Origin: Agelas oroides
Lineage: Eukaryota > Porifera > Demospongiae > Agelasida > Agelasidae
Assembly (NCBI GenBank): GCA_949130485.1
Contig: OX422183.1
Coordinates: 30,122,316 to 30,186,315, forward strand
Reading direction: 5' to 3'
DNA: 64,000 nt
The position numbers and the translations under genes are program-made. This document shows, piece after piece, positions 1 to 11,400 of this stretch; the stretch's first letter is position 1; each line of letters opens with the position of its first letter. The notes beneath the pieces are model-generated. The model did no database searches. It was not told where the DNA came from and saw only the letters and a program-made list of their open reading frames with translations.

Positions 1-2163
1 AAAATGCACACCACACTTTATATACTTAAGCCACACATGTACTTTTCATGTCATAGTGTTTTACAGTGTAGTAAGAGAATCAGCTTACATAGTGAGTTAA
101 AGCAACCGTGTGGCCATCTTGCTGTTTGTTAGATCCAATGTATCGCCCATCCCCAGAAAAGTAATTAACAGTCCATGCAACAACATGTTTTGAAACTACA
201 ACATGATGATGTCATACCTATGATGTCATGTTCATCGCTCTATATGGTTACAAAACATGTTGCACTGAGCTGGTCATAGTCCTGAATATTACATTCTTGT
301 TAGTAAAGTGTAAAGGGACATCCAGCCTACCAAAATATTCACCCACAGTTGCATTACAACATCCTGTTCACTGCTGCAATGTGACATCATTATTTAAATG
401 GTTGAGATGAATTGTAAACAACATCCACTTTTGTACATGAATGATAAGTATAAACTTCAATCTATGTTAGCCTTCAGAAGTGATGAACACTCTCTCAATC
501 ATATTAGATATCATTTACTTATGTTAAAGCATATAACACACTAGCTGCACACAGACTATGAAAGAATTAAATTTGCAATGCATTTGGGTCTGCAACTGAA
601 GGTTGAATTTCCATTTTTAAGTTGCAGTGAAGATCATTTGAGCAATGCACAAACAGAACACCCACATACATACCTATATTTTTCAAACAATACTGCTGCA
701 GTACACTATCTTTACAAAGCCACTTGAATAGAATAGTGAACAACACCAGTATGGTATGCATGACTATTTCAAGTAAAAAAAGTGCCACCAGGAAGAGTTA
801 ATAAAAGCTTTAATGGTGTATTGAGCTTCTGCTCCAAGGAAATTGGTGTATGGCCCACTAGTGTTTTTATTGAGAATGGGGCAAGCTGCTTTTTGGGTGC
901 TGTTGCTGTGTTAAAAATGTTTGGGGAAATTCGCGTGTTTATACTGAATGTAGAGTGGTTTCACAATTTATAATGTTTATAAATAGTGGTAGGTACATCA
1001 TTCAACAACCACATAGCTTTCAGCTTGGGAGACTTGGGACCATGTAGTGCAAACTGTTGTGATGTTTCACCAAGCATTGTGCATACATATTACTTTGTGG
1101 GTCCTTGGCACAGCATTAAGTACTGTAGATTAGAGTGTAATTTTACGTATTAGTTTACCACTGTGAACTGCTGTGGTGCTTAGCTAGTTTGGTTTTTAAC
1201 TGCACTTGGAGTAACACAATGAGGGGATCATCTGTCAGAGCCAGAGCACCACCTTCATCCCATGTTAATGAAGTAAGAGTTCTTCTGCAACTAGCGTATT
1301 GTTCTTTGCTTGAATTTATACATTGGATCTGAGTGCTGCCTCAGAATTACATTGTGTGCAATACTTTCTCCATATCCCCTTCCAACTTCACACTTTAATG
1401 CAACCGTGCTACTGCAACCCGCTTTGTACCCTTCATTTGAACTAAAGGTAGTGCTGCCAAGTTAGCATTTTACGTAAGCTGTTTTGAACTTCTGCATGAA
1501 GTTTGTATTTGTGTAAATTAGTGTACAAATTTACTAATAGTGTTGTTATTGAGATTGGAACCAAACTGCTTTATCGCACAGTTGGTTGTGTTTAAAATGA
1601 GTTTGGAAAACTGTGTTTGTACTAAAAGTAAAAGTCTTATCACAACTTCTATATTGATTTACTGTCAGGTGATAACTACATTGTTAGTGCATAGTGCTTT
1701 CAATTTATTGCTTTTAGGCAAACTGTTGTTGATGCAGTTGTGGGTTGACTATGACTGTATGGTGTGACTAATCACACTTACTTTCCACCTTATATCCTGT
1801 TTGTTGTCCTACATGCAGTTGTCCTATGGATGAGACTGCTAAGGGTGTTATCAATCAGTAGTTCAAGGTCTATTACATTAGAATTACTATCCCTCCCTGG
1901 TTGCAGTCAACTAAGTGGTTAAAGACTGTTTAGGGAGTATCTGCTGTCTTATTGCATTTGCTGTACCATAAAAATTAATAATACTTAATTAAAAACAATG
2001 GCATTTATGTACATCAAATTTCAAATCATAAGTAATTATAATACGGCTGACACTCAGCCTTATACAAAACAAAATAGTAGAAGTATCACAAATTGTGTCA
2101 AAAACTTGCCATGTATATTTAACTAACAGTTTGATAGAAGAAGATGTGTGCACACTAGTTAGA
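1..2163. other. Gene-free stretch left of the first receptor-like gene
   Basis: Only short open frames with no recognisable domains are seen. Loosely similar AT-rich segments around 900-960, 1570-1640, 6900-6960 and 15480-15560 share a run like TTTGGGAAATT-GTGTGTTTATACT and look like diverged copies of an old dispersed repeat. No clear AATAAA for the minus-strand gene that ends at 2164 was found here. Confidence 0.5.
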
Positions 2164-5100
2164 TTAAGAGCAATACTCTAACAGTGATTCACGCAGTTCA
2201 ATTCTGGCATGAGTTACTCTTGGCTGAGTGTTCTGGTTGGGGCTTTTCTGCTTGTAGAAGAGCTTTAGAGCTGACCTGACTTTGGATAGTGTAACTCTCA
2301 TTTTCCTTACTATGTTCACATAAATCCAATTACAACGATGTGAAGATCTAAACCTTTTTAGTGCACGAAATGTAGCAGTGGTAATAAACTGAGTGAAAGC
2401 AATGCTAATCGAACTATATGAATATCCTATTTGGCCTCGCTCTGTGACTGTTGTGTAAAGTGTGGCAGTTGATAAGATGCCAAGGTTGAGGAAGTAGGAA
2501 TATTCAATGACATTCAGAGACCATGTCTTGTAGACAGTGCCAACAACTACACTGTGCATGAAGAGAGAAAACACTGTTACAGTTATTGCCAGAAGGTTAA
2601 CATCAGCACTTCCAGGAGTGGTCAGTGAGAATATGAGGAAGAGTACAATGCGAACTAGCAGAAGTAGTCCAGTCCAGTAGCGGTGCCTGTCTTTATAGGG
2701 TCCAGTGTATGCATCAAAGAGTGGCTTCAGTTTCTTTACCCAAAACAGCACTCTGTGACTGGAAAATTTCTGGAGGAGCTGGATGAAAATAAGAATGACT
2801 GTGTAGGGGAGGGAGATGAGAAGTAGGAGCAGAGTAGCTATGAAGAGTGGAATGTGTTTGCCTTTCAAATAGTCAATATTTCCATCATAAAACCAGATCT
2901 TTCTCACAGAGTTATCAGGGTATTCAAGCTTAGTTGACTGGAATACAGTGATGATGATCCGAAGTAGCTTTGCATATGATAGAAGAAAGAGTGTTGCTAG
3001 GACCGGCACTGCATTTCTGCCACTCAACCTTGCTGCTAGTGTGAAGTAGTGGCTCAGTACTATGATTGTGATGACCAGGAACCAGATGTAGAGCGGGAAG
3101 ACAAACTGCAGCCATGTCTTGACATAGGCATCTAGCCCATTGTAGAAACAGGTCTCAATGCCGAGGTCTAGGTTGATCCAGGCTATGAACCAGCTGAGGA
3201 ATGGGTTGGTTGTGTTAGGAGGGAAGAAAGTAGAATGGTTGGCTCTCACTATGTTGGCATAGAAGATGAGACCATTAATTGTTCCCACAGATACAGTGAG
3301 GTTTAGCCCAATCAAAAGCACTACTAGAGCTATCCCGGCTAAGGCAATGACTGGAACCCAAAGCAAGGCCCACAGACTTGAGCATTTCCTACATGAAGAT
3401 GTTCCAAAAGCATGACTGAGGTTGTTCTTACATGCTCCACAGAGGATACCAGAGCGGTGGAATGCACATTGTTCATCTGGGTCCTCCAAGTCAAGATCAA
3501 AGCTGTCAGGCTTGCAGTAGTCAAATGGGCAGTGATCATGGACTATGACTCCATTAAAAAATGTTGCATTGATCCACATGGATGATGGTCTGTAGATCTT
3601 CTGGGTGTCAATACTGCAGTTTATTGCATGTTGTTGTAGTTGAGAGTGACAGGTGCATGAAGAGTTGTGCAATACAAACCCCAGTGGGCAAGGATGCAAA
3701 GCAATGCAGACAAAAAGTTCTGCGAATTGGAGGAGTACTGCTTTTGATACCTTTGTAGGCATAGTGGTTACTGGAATGCCAACTTTGTCAACATTCAGTA
3801 TCATCCTTTCATTTTGATGCCTGGAGAAAATGTTATATGTTAGATCTGTACATTTCCCTTCAACCTTTTGTGTTTCCTGCAATGGTTTCATTTGTGGTGG
3901 TCTACTAGAGCTGACTGAAGTAAACCTAGCATGCACTGTAAATGGTACTGTTCCAAACCTCTGTCCAACTGCAACTGCCGGTATTTGAAATGTCTCACCA
4001 GGGTAAGCTGTGACATTATACTGAGTAATGTTGCAGTCAGGAAGATTATTTGTGCATAAACAAACCCTTGTTGGATTGGAAGATACTGCTGACAGTTGCT
4101 GTAGAGTATCCTTCAAGTGAAATGTTGCATCAAACACAAAAGTAAATGGTTTATACTGGCACAAATCCACCCATCCACCGTAGATGCTGCTTCCAGCATT
4201 ATCAGCAGTATTGTTGAGAAACACCAGACTTGGAGGTGAGGTAAGTACTAGTCTTCCATGAGAGATGGTGTTTCCTGTCTGAAAGAAGCATGTAATAAAT
4301 GGGCTTACATAGATTATTTTTTGTGCAATGTTAGTCACATATAGGGCCCCACCATTATGCTGAGCATGATTTCTTGTGAGGATCATTTGGCTATGTGAAC
4401 CAAGTATGATTGTGGCACCATTTTGCAGTGCTAGTGCTCCACCATTATAACCTTCATTTTCTATAAACGTTATGTTTGCATACCTTTGGACAACTATAGT
4501 GGAAGCATCAGCTAATATAGCCCCACCATTCCGCTGAGCCTTGTTTCTCAGAAAAGTGACTTTACTTTGTTCCCAAAACACCAAATGAGATTTTCGGTAC
4601 AATGCTGTCACACCACATGCTCTCCCTTCATTTTCCACTAGTTCAAAGTTTTGTTGAATTATTATTGTAGAGTTGACTGCAAAGATTGTACCTCCCCATT
4701 CCTGAATCACCTTATTGCCAGCAAACTTTGTGTTCCCATGAAAATATATGATGGTTTTGACAGTGAGTAGTATATACTTTCCAATGTTGTGTGTGAAAAA
4801 ATTGCTCCCATAAAGTGTGATGTTGCTATTGGATGCTACTACTCCCCTTAAATGATTGTAAATAAACCTCATATCTTGTAGCTCAATGGATAGCATTCTC
4901 TTGATGTATAGTGCGCCAAGTCGAGTACAGTTTTGTATAGTAATGTTCTGCAGTTTTATTTTAGCATCACAGTAGTATTTTTGGTTTGACTCCACCCATA
5001 GTCTTGTTCCAACAAAATGACTTTCGGAGATGTGCACCATGTAGTCTTCTTCTGATTGGCAGGTAGAGGTATGTAAAGAGCTGTTGCCATAGTGTAGCAA

Positions 5101-6108
5101 TATTCTTAATACGTCATACGATCCTGCTGTGTTAAGAGTTGCAATCTGCTTTGCTTGAATCACTGAACAATGACACATCCAATTTTCAATTGTAATATAC
5201 AAGTGACTGTGCCTCCCATTTTGTATGTCCGTGTTTGCATTAGTTACATTGTTTATGTAAATGCGAACTTTGTAGGTAGTCTGTGCTAGTTTAATGTTGA
5301 GTCCTGTAGCATACTGAAGTCTGAAATGCTCTTGCATTTGTGTGCTTTCAAAAGTAATTTGTAAATCCACAAGATTGAAAACTGTAGGTAAAATGATTTG
5401 TAAAGTTGTGGGAATGTCCAGAAAGATTAGCAAGTAGTTTGGCTTGTTTCTACTAAATATAGTTTGGGAGATAGTTGAAAGTCCAAGCATGTTGATTCCC
5501 AGTAACCCGGCTCCTGTTGAACTGTTTATAACTACCTCAGAGATGGTTACATTAATGGTTTGCAGAAAGTACAAAGTTACTTTAGACACCTGTGTGGTAG
5601 ATAATTTGTCATGAGGATAAACAAACCTCTCCTTGACTGTAAAATTTGAGGGAAATTCCGCCCCACAGAAAGAGAACATCAGTTTTGCAATCTTTAATGC
5701 TGTGACATTTACAAATGCAAATCCTAATGATCCTGTACATTGAATCACACTCTTTAAGTCACTATTGGTAGGACCGTATCCAACCATGGAGATATTCCTC
5801 ACGTCCTTGATCAGCACTGAAGGTTTCCTGTTTGTCTTTGTTTGATGGTACCCGGGCAGAAATGTGATGACTGTGTTGGATGTAAAGAACAGTGGTGGAT
5901 CTTGTACCACATCAGTCAGAGTGTAGCAGGGATCCCTGGGACATCCTGTGTTACTGCTGGGTATGATGTAGAACTGCTTTGCTGTGACTGTCCAGGATAG
6001 CAGAAAGAAGGAGGACAACACTAGCAGCCACATTTCAGACTCAGCTTCTTCTGGATTGCTTGCTTTCTTTGACAATCTGATAAAAAGTACTATAGTATAG
6101 CTTTCCAA
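2164..6108 (-). CDS. Large receptor-like protein: beta-helix ectodomain plus multi-pass membrane domain (paralogue 1)
   Basis: Intronless frame of 1,314 codons. The likely start is the internal Met at residue 26 (codon at 6031-6033), because a hydrophobic signal peptide (MWLLVLSSFFLLSWTVTA) begins there and the paralogue at 8491-12384 starts at the matching point. A Cys-containing N-terminal block (PSSNTGCPRDPCYTL) is followed by a long N-glycosylation-rich ectodomain. Around residues 400-640 it has repeats with NGGA motifs (about 525, 555 and 586), as in right-handed parallel beta-helix / pectin-lyase-like and Pmp-type repeats. A Cys-rich juxtamembrane block follows (DYCKPDS, GILCGACKNNLSHAFGTSSC). 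From about residue 908 to 1240 there are roughly nine hydrophobic helices, then a short basic cytoplasmic tail ending LRESLLEYCS. The topology suggests a surface receptor or sensor, but ligand and function are unknown. The gene sits head-to-tail 2.4 kb from its paralogue, so it is a tandem duplicate. Confidence 0.85.
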   Translation of the reverse strand: MESYTIVLFIRLSKKASNPEEAESEMWLLVLSSFFLLSWTVTAKQFYIIPSSNTGCPRDPCYTLTDVVQDPPLFFTSNTVITFLPGYHQTKTNRKPSVLIKDVRNISMVGYGPTNSDLKSVIQCTGSLGFAFVNVTALKIAKLMFSFCGAEFPSNFTVKERFVYPHDKLSTTQVSKVTLYFLQTINVTISEVVINSSTGAGLLGINMLGLSTISQTIFSRNKPNYLLIFLDIPTTLQIILPTVFNLVDLQITFESTQMQEHFRLQYATGLNIKLAQTTYKVRIYINNVTNANTDIQNGRHSHLYITIENWMCHCSVIQAKQIATLNTAGSYDVLRILLHYGNSSLHTSTCQSEEDYMVHISESHFVGTRLWVESNQKYYCDAKIKLQNITIQNCTRLGALYIKRMLSIELQDMRFIYNHLRGVVASNSNITLYGSNFFTHNIGKYILLTVKTIIYFHGNTKFAGNKVIQEWGGTIFAVNSTIIIQQNFELVENEGRACGVTALYRKSHLVFWEQSKVTFLRNKAQRNGGAILADASTIVVQRYANITFIENEGYNGGALALQNGATIILGSHSQMILTRNHAQHNGGALYVTNIAQKIIYVSPFITCFFQTGNTISHGRLVLTSPPSLVFLNNTADNAGSSIYGGWVDLCQYKPFTFVFDATFHLKDTLQQLSAVSSNPTRVCLCTNNLPDCNITQYNVTAYPGETFQIPAVAVGQRFGTVPFTVHARFTSVSSSRPPQMKPLQETQKVEGKCTDLTYNIFSRHQNERMILNVDKVGIPVTTMPTKVSKAVLLQFAELFVCIALHPCPLGFVLHNSSCTCHSQLQQHAINCSIDTQKIYRPSSMWINATFFNGVIVHDHCPFDYCKPDSFDLDLEDPDEQCAFHRSGILCGACKNNLSHAFGTSSCRKCSSLWALLWVPVIALAGIALVVLLIGLNLTVSVGTINGLIFYANIVRANHSTFFPPNTTNPFLSWFIAWINLDLGIETCFYNGLDAYVKTWLQFVFPLYIWFLVITIIVLSHYFTLAARLSGRNAVPVLATLFLLSYAKLLRIIITVFQSTKLEYPDNSVRKIWFYDGNIDYLKGKHIPLFIATLLLLLISLPYTVILIFIQLLQKFSSHRVLFWVKKLKPLFDAYTGPYKDRHRYWTGLLLLVRIVLFLIFSLTTPGSADVNLLAITVTVFSLFMHSVVVGTVYKTWSLNVIEYSYFLNLGILSTATLYTTVTERGQIGYSYSSISIAFTQFITTATFRALKRFRSSHRCNWIYVNIVRKMRVTLSKVRSALKLFYKQKSPNQNTQPRVTHARIELRESLLEYCS

Positions 6109-7554
6109 TATTACTGCCTTATTTCTACAAAGGTTTTTTCTGCTTGTTTGTTTGTTTCTATGATATGTCTACTGTGTAGATTCTCTCTGCATTAGGACGA
6201 CAAACTGAAACATGTTTTTTGATGGCACAGTTTATTTAAACCACCCTAGACATAAATGTTTTGCAATTAGTAATTACTGCAGTCAATTACTTTAACAATG
6301 ACAAAGTCAATTATTGAAATGTTTTGTAAATTGGGTTATCGCATCCAATTGCAATTGCACTTTCAATAAACCAAACACTGACAACAGGTTACCATATGTA
6401 GTAGATTTAAGTAAGTGATACAGTTGCAGATGATTTCATACCGTTTAGTATTGCATACACTTTGCATTCATGAATTAGCTATGTGTCATCATTATGTGCT
6501 TTACAGTATTGACTGCATGATTTGCTTTCACAACCTTTGCATGCATATGGAATGCTTCCTGATTCCTGATCAGAGGCAAGATGCATAAAAAAAAACTTCA
6601 GTAAGGTCATGCCAAAGCAATCTAGTTTTCGAGGTCTACTGTCATGAATGAACAAACAGTACAATCGTCATGCATGATTTGACAATTTGGAACCCCAAGA
6701 GAGGAGCAAGGCATGCTTTATAATAATCCACTTCACCCTTAGCCGTAAAGTGTCCCATATAAAATGGAGATTGAATTATAAACAAGACTAAATATGCTGA
6801 TGTAGTAAATCACATTGCTAGCATGCAAGTAAATAATGCTACTACTGGGTATGACACAGAACTGTGTTCTTTTAAGTTTTGGGGGATGCTGTTGTTGGTT
6901 GACTATAAATTTATCACTGCTACTGTATTTTGGGAATTTGTGTGTTTATGCTAAATGAGTAAAAGGTTTATGACAACTTTCACTGTTTAGGTAAACATTA
7001 TATCTATTGATCACAGTCTCAGTTTATTCCAGTAGCTACAGCCATTATGGCTTATGCATTGCATGTATAGATGTGCGTACTCTGATCACCGTATTAGCAC
7101 AACTCACATTTTCAGTCATTCTTAAATTTTTATAGACTTAATCTGCAACCAGTAAAAACTGCATCCAAGACCATGTGTTTTAAATGAGTACTAAATATAC
7201 TGTGAAAATGAATTTGGAAATTGCGTGTGCTTTCAATAAAGGTAGAAGTTTCTGAATACATGGTACTTTCAACACTGCTTTTGATACAGTTTCGGCCTGA
7301 TTATAATGCATCACTGTTACTGTAGATGTATTGTAGAAAATTACTTTGGGACACTTGTATTGTAAGTATTGCATAGAAGCAGAACTGTTATTGAAGCTTT
7401 ACTACTGTTTTTCTAAGTCTAAAGTTCCTACCTGTTCCATCCAGCATAGCCCAAAGGAGTCAATCTGTATGCTGTAACTGCATTCACCCAGTACATATGA
7501 ATAACCTGCTAACTGGGGTACTTTCAGTATCTCTTACATCGCTGAATGTTGTAC
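6109..7554. other. Intergenic spacer between tandem paralogues
   Basis: This is AT-rich sequence with no supported gene. Short frames are random. It contains diverged copies of the same old dispersed repeat seen near 900 and 15500. Confidence 0.45.
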
Positions 7555-7563
7555 ATAGGTACT

Positions 7564-7895
7564 TAGTCTCGTTCCCAGACCCTCCTGGCTGGCGAATATA
7601 GTACAGCCTCACACCATGGGCTAGCCATTGCTATGGATTCCGCTAAAAGCGAAGCCTTTGAAGTCGCTTGCTGGGCTTCAGCAAATTGGAGGTGTGCTAA
7701 GTAGGTCTGTAAAGGTGTGATGAGTAAAGCTAAGTGGTTTGCGGTAAGGAGGCCCAGTACAGGTGAGATAATTGCCAAATTAGCCAATCAGATTGTGCCG
7801 CCGAAATTCCGCGGAGGTACAAAAATTTTGTACTATATTCACCAGACCCCCCTTTCCTCTTGGAGGGTTGAAGGGGGGGTCTGGGGACGAGACTA
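7564..7895. mobile_element. Mutator-like MITE, 332 bp, 9-bp target duplication
   Basis: The ends are TAGTCTCGTTCCCAGACC on the left and GGTCTGGGGACGAGACTA on the right, an imperfect terminal inverted repeat. The 9 bases ATAGGTACT occur directly before (7555-7563) and directly after (7896-7904) the element, an exact target-site duplication. No coding capacity is seen. Nine-base duplications with TIRs are typical of Mutator-like elements, so this is called a non-autonomous MULE-type MITE. It belongs to the same family as copies at 26058, 26916, 33553, 58139 and 60568. Confidence 0.85.
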
Positions 7896-7904
7896 ATAGG
7901 TACT

Positions 7905-8486
7905 ATAACTGTGTGCAGTAAGCCATGCTCGCATTGTCAATGGAAATGTGATACTCAACATAGTTACAGGTATTTCCTTCGTCTGACAATTTTTTTTCTC
8001 ATGCTATTCTTTACCTACATAAAATGGTTGATACTTTGTATGAAAGTTTTTAGTAATCTATTAGCAAATTGGAATGTATGTATGCTAATCATGTATCATC
8101 GCACTTGTTCCCAGGCTCTCATGCCCCCAGCTTTTGCCACTTGCTGTTATGAAAATCGGTGGATGTGAGAGCATGGGAATGTGGCTAGTTCTCATGTGCC
8201 AAACAGGTCATCTGTGTCATCCAGCAGGCAGTTGTATCAGAACTTTTGAAGGGCTGATAATTGAAGCTCTTATTGTTCTGTCTTCTGAAAAATTAGGTAT
8301 CATGCACTGTCAGCAGAAGAAAAGTTCAAACAGAACTATCAATTTTATACACAGTTTTTACACTGTTTTGCTCACTTGTGCAGTTGGTAGTTTACACTCT
8401 AAGTACACAAATAATAAAATTGTAAGGTGTCAATATGACAGAAATGCAAAAATAGCAAAGTAATATGTGTTAGTTCACAACTAGTA
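7905..8486. other. Spacer with a short MITE relic
   Basis: No gene is seen. At about 8108-8186 a short inverted pair (TTCCCAGGCTCTCATGC near 8108 and GTGAGAGCATGGGAATG near 8165) looks like a worn relic of the TAGYCTCGTTCCCAG family. Confidence 0.35.
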
Positions 8487-8492
8487 TTTATT
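8487..8492 (-). promoter_or_regulatory. Candidate poly(A) signal overlapping the stop codon
   Basis: On the minus strand the stop codon TAA at 8491-8493 runs directly into AATAAA (plus-strand TTTATT). If used, the 3' UTR of the gene at 8491-12384 would be only some 15-30 bases. Confidence 0.35.
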
Positions 8493-11400
8493 AAGAGCAG
8501 TATTCCAGCAGTGATTCGCGTAGTTCAACTGAGGCATGGCTTATTCCTGGCTGATCATTGTGTTGAGAGCTTCCTTGCTTGCAGCAGAACTTCCTTAGAG
8601 ACAAACTGAGTTTGGATAATTTAACTCTCAGTTCTGAAACAATTTTTATGGAAATCCAGTTGCAATTCTGTGAGGACGTAAACTTTGTGATAATATGAAC
8701 TGCAACAATGATGATGAAAAGAGCAAAAGCAATGCTACTTGAAGTACATGCAACTGGTACTTGACCATGCCCAGTGATTTTGGTGTATGATGTGGCAAAC
8801 GCAAAAATCCCCAGGTTGAAAAAGAAGGAGTATTCGATGACATTCAAAGACCATTTCCTGTAAAAACCACCAGCAAGTACCATGTACACAAGCAAAATAA
8901 GCACTGCTATAATAATTGCCAGCAGGTTAATGTTAGAATTTCCTCGAGTGTTCAGTGAGAATATAAGGAAGAGTACAATGCGAACTAGCAGAAGTAGTCC
9001 AGTCCAGTAACGGTGCCTATCTTTGTAGGGTCCAGTGTAGGCATCAAAGAGTGGCTTCAGTTTCTGCACCCAAAAGAGAACTCTATAGCTGGAAAATTGC
9101 TGGAGAAGCTGGATAAATATGAGGATGGCTGTGTACGGGAGGGTGAAAAAAAGTAGGAGAAGAGCAGCTATGAAGAGCGGAATGTGTATCCCTGTTAAGT
9201 AGTCAACATTTCCATCATAAAACCAGACATTTCTAACAGAATTATCAGGGTACTCAAGCTCGGTTGACTGAAATATAGTGATAATGATTCGAAGTAGCTT
9301 TGCATAGGATAAGAGTAAGAGTGTTGCCAGGACCTGCACTGCATTTCTGCCACTCAGCCTTGTTGCACGTTTGGAGTAGTGGCTCAATACTATGATTGCA
9401 ATAACTAAAAACCATATATATAGAGGGAAAACAAACTGCAGCCATGTCTTGACATAGGCATCTAGCCCATTGTAGAAACAGGTCTCAATGCCAAGGTCTA
9501 GGTTGATCCAGGCTATGAACCAGCTGAGGAATGAGTTGGTTGTGTTGGGAGGGAAGAAAGTAGCATGGTTCGCTCTCACTATGTTAGCATAGAAGATGAG
9601 TCCATTGATAGTTCCTACAGATACAGTGAGGTTTAGCACAATCAAAAGCACCACTAAAGCCATCCCAGCTAAGGCAATGACTGGAACCCAAAGCAAGGCC
9701 CACAGACTTGAGCACTCCCTACATGTGGATGTTCCGAAGACATGACTAAGGTTGTACTGACATGCTCCACAGAGGATGCCAGTGCGATCGAATTCACACT
9801 GTTCATCTGGGTCCTCCAAGTTAAGATCAATACTCTTTGGCTTGCAGTAGTCAAATGGGCAGTGATCATGTACTAGGATTCCCTCCTGTGAACCATTTAT
9901 TACTGTTGCATTGATCCATGTTGTTGATTTTCTGTAGATCTTCTGGGTATCAATGCTGCAGTTTATTCCATGTCGTTGTATTTGTGGTAGACAAGTGCAT
10001 GAAGAATTGTGCAACACAAAGCCCAGTCGGCAAGGGTTTAATTGGACATTTATTTGCAGGTCTTTGAGTAGTAGGAGAATTTCATTGCTGTCTGGCTTTT
10101 GATTGATATATTCAGGAGATAGCTTATAAAGTTTGCTTACCGTTAGCACCATCATTTCATTTTGATTAGAAGACGCAATGGTGTATGTCAGGTTTTTACA
10201 AGCTCCTTTAATGTGCTGAGTTCTTTGAGATGGTTCTATTTCTGGAGAGCTATCAGGGTTAACTGAAATAAACCAGGCATGTACTAGAGCTGGTACTGTC
10301 CCAAACCTCTGTCCAACTGCAACTGCAGGTAATTGAAATGTCTCACCAGGGTAAGCTGTGACATTGTACTGAGTAATGTTGCAGTCAGGATAACCATTGG
10401 TGCATAGACAAACCCTTGTGGGGTTAGAAGATACTGCTGACAATTGTGATGAAAGTTTTTGGAAGTGAAACAATGCATCGAAAACCTCAACACCTGGTTT
10501 ACCAGTGCAATTGCAAAAATCAACCCATCCACCATAGAGAATATCACCGGCTGAGCGAGCAGTATTGTTTGTAAACATCAAACTAGTGTTTGTAGGCAAA
10601 CTTTGGGACGGTACTTCAAAGAAGCATCTAATCATATAACGATGCAAGTGAAATGTAATTTTAGGTGAGGGTTCTTCTACATACAAGGCACCTCCATAAT
10701 GCTGAGCATGATTTCTCATGAAAACAATTTGACTTTGTGAATTTACTGTAATTCTGGCATCACTTCGAAATGATAGTGCTCCACCATCATAGGCTTTATT
10801 ATCTGTGAACGTAATTGTTGCTTCACTTTCAACAAACAATTTTGAACCTTCAGCTAATATAGCACCACCATTCTGCTCAGCATAGTTTCCAATGAAGCTG
10901 ACATTACTTTGGTTCCCAAAAATTAACTGAGAACGATCGTACAGTGCTATAGCACCACCTACTTTTCCTTCATTTTCCACTAGCTCTGCTGTTTGTTGGA
11001 ACTTTATCATGGAGTTTTGTGAAACGATTATCATTGCCCATTCCACCTTATTTCCAATGAATATAGCATATTCATTAAATGACATGGTACTTTTGTATAA
11101 GTAGAGTATTCCTGTGTAGCCAGTGTTGTTCATAAAGAAACATCTTCCAGAAACTGTAACATTGCTGCTGTGTATTAAAATTCCATTTTGACTGTTATTG
11201 GCAAATTTCACATCTTGTAATTCGATGTATTTCATTCCTGAAATTTGCAATGCATATATAGAGCTGTTTTGCACAGTAATGTTACGCAAAATTATTCCAC
11301 TATCACAATCTTTCGTCTTTGCATCCATAAGTATCCCTACTCCCACAAAGTAGCTGTCTGACATCTGAACCATGTCTGCTGGTTTTGAGCAGTTGAATGT

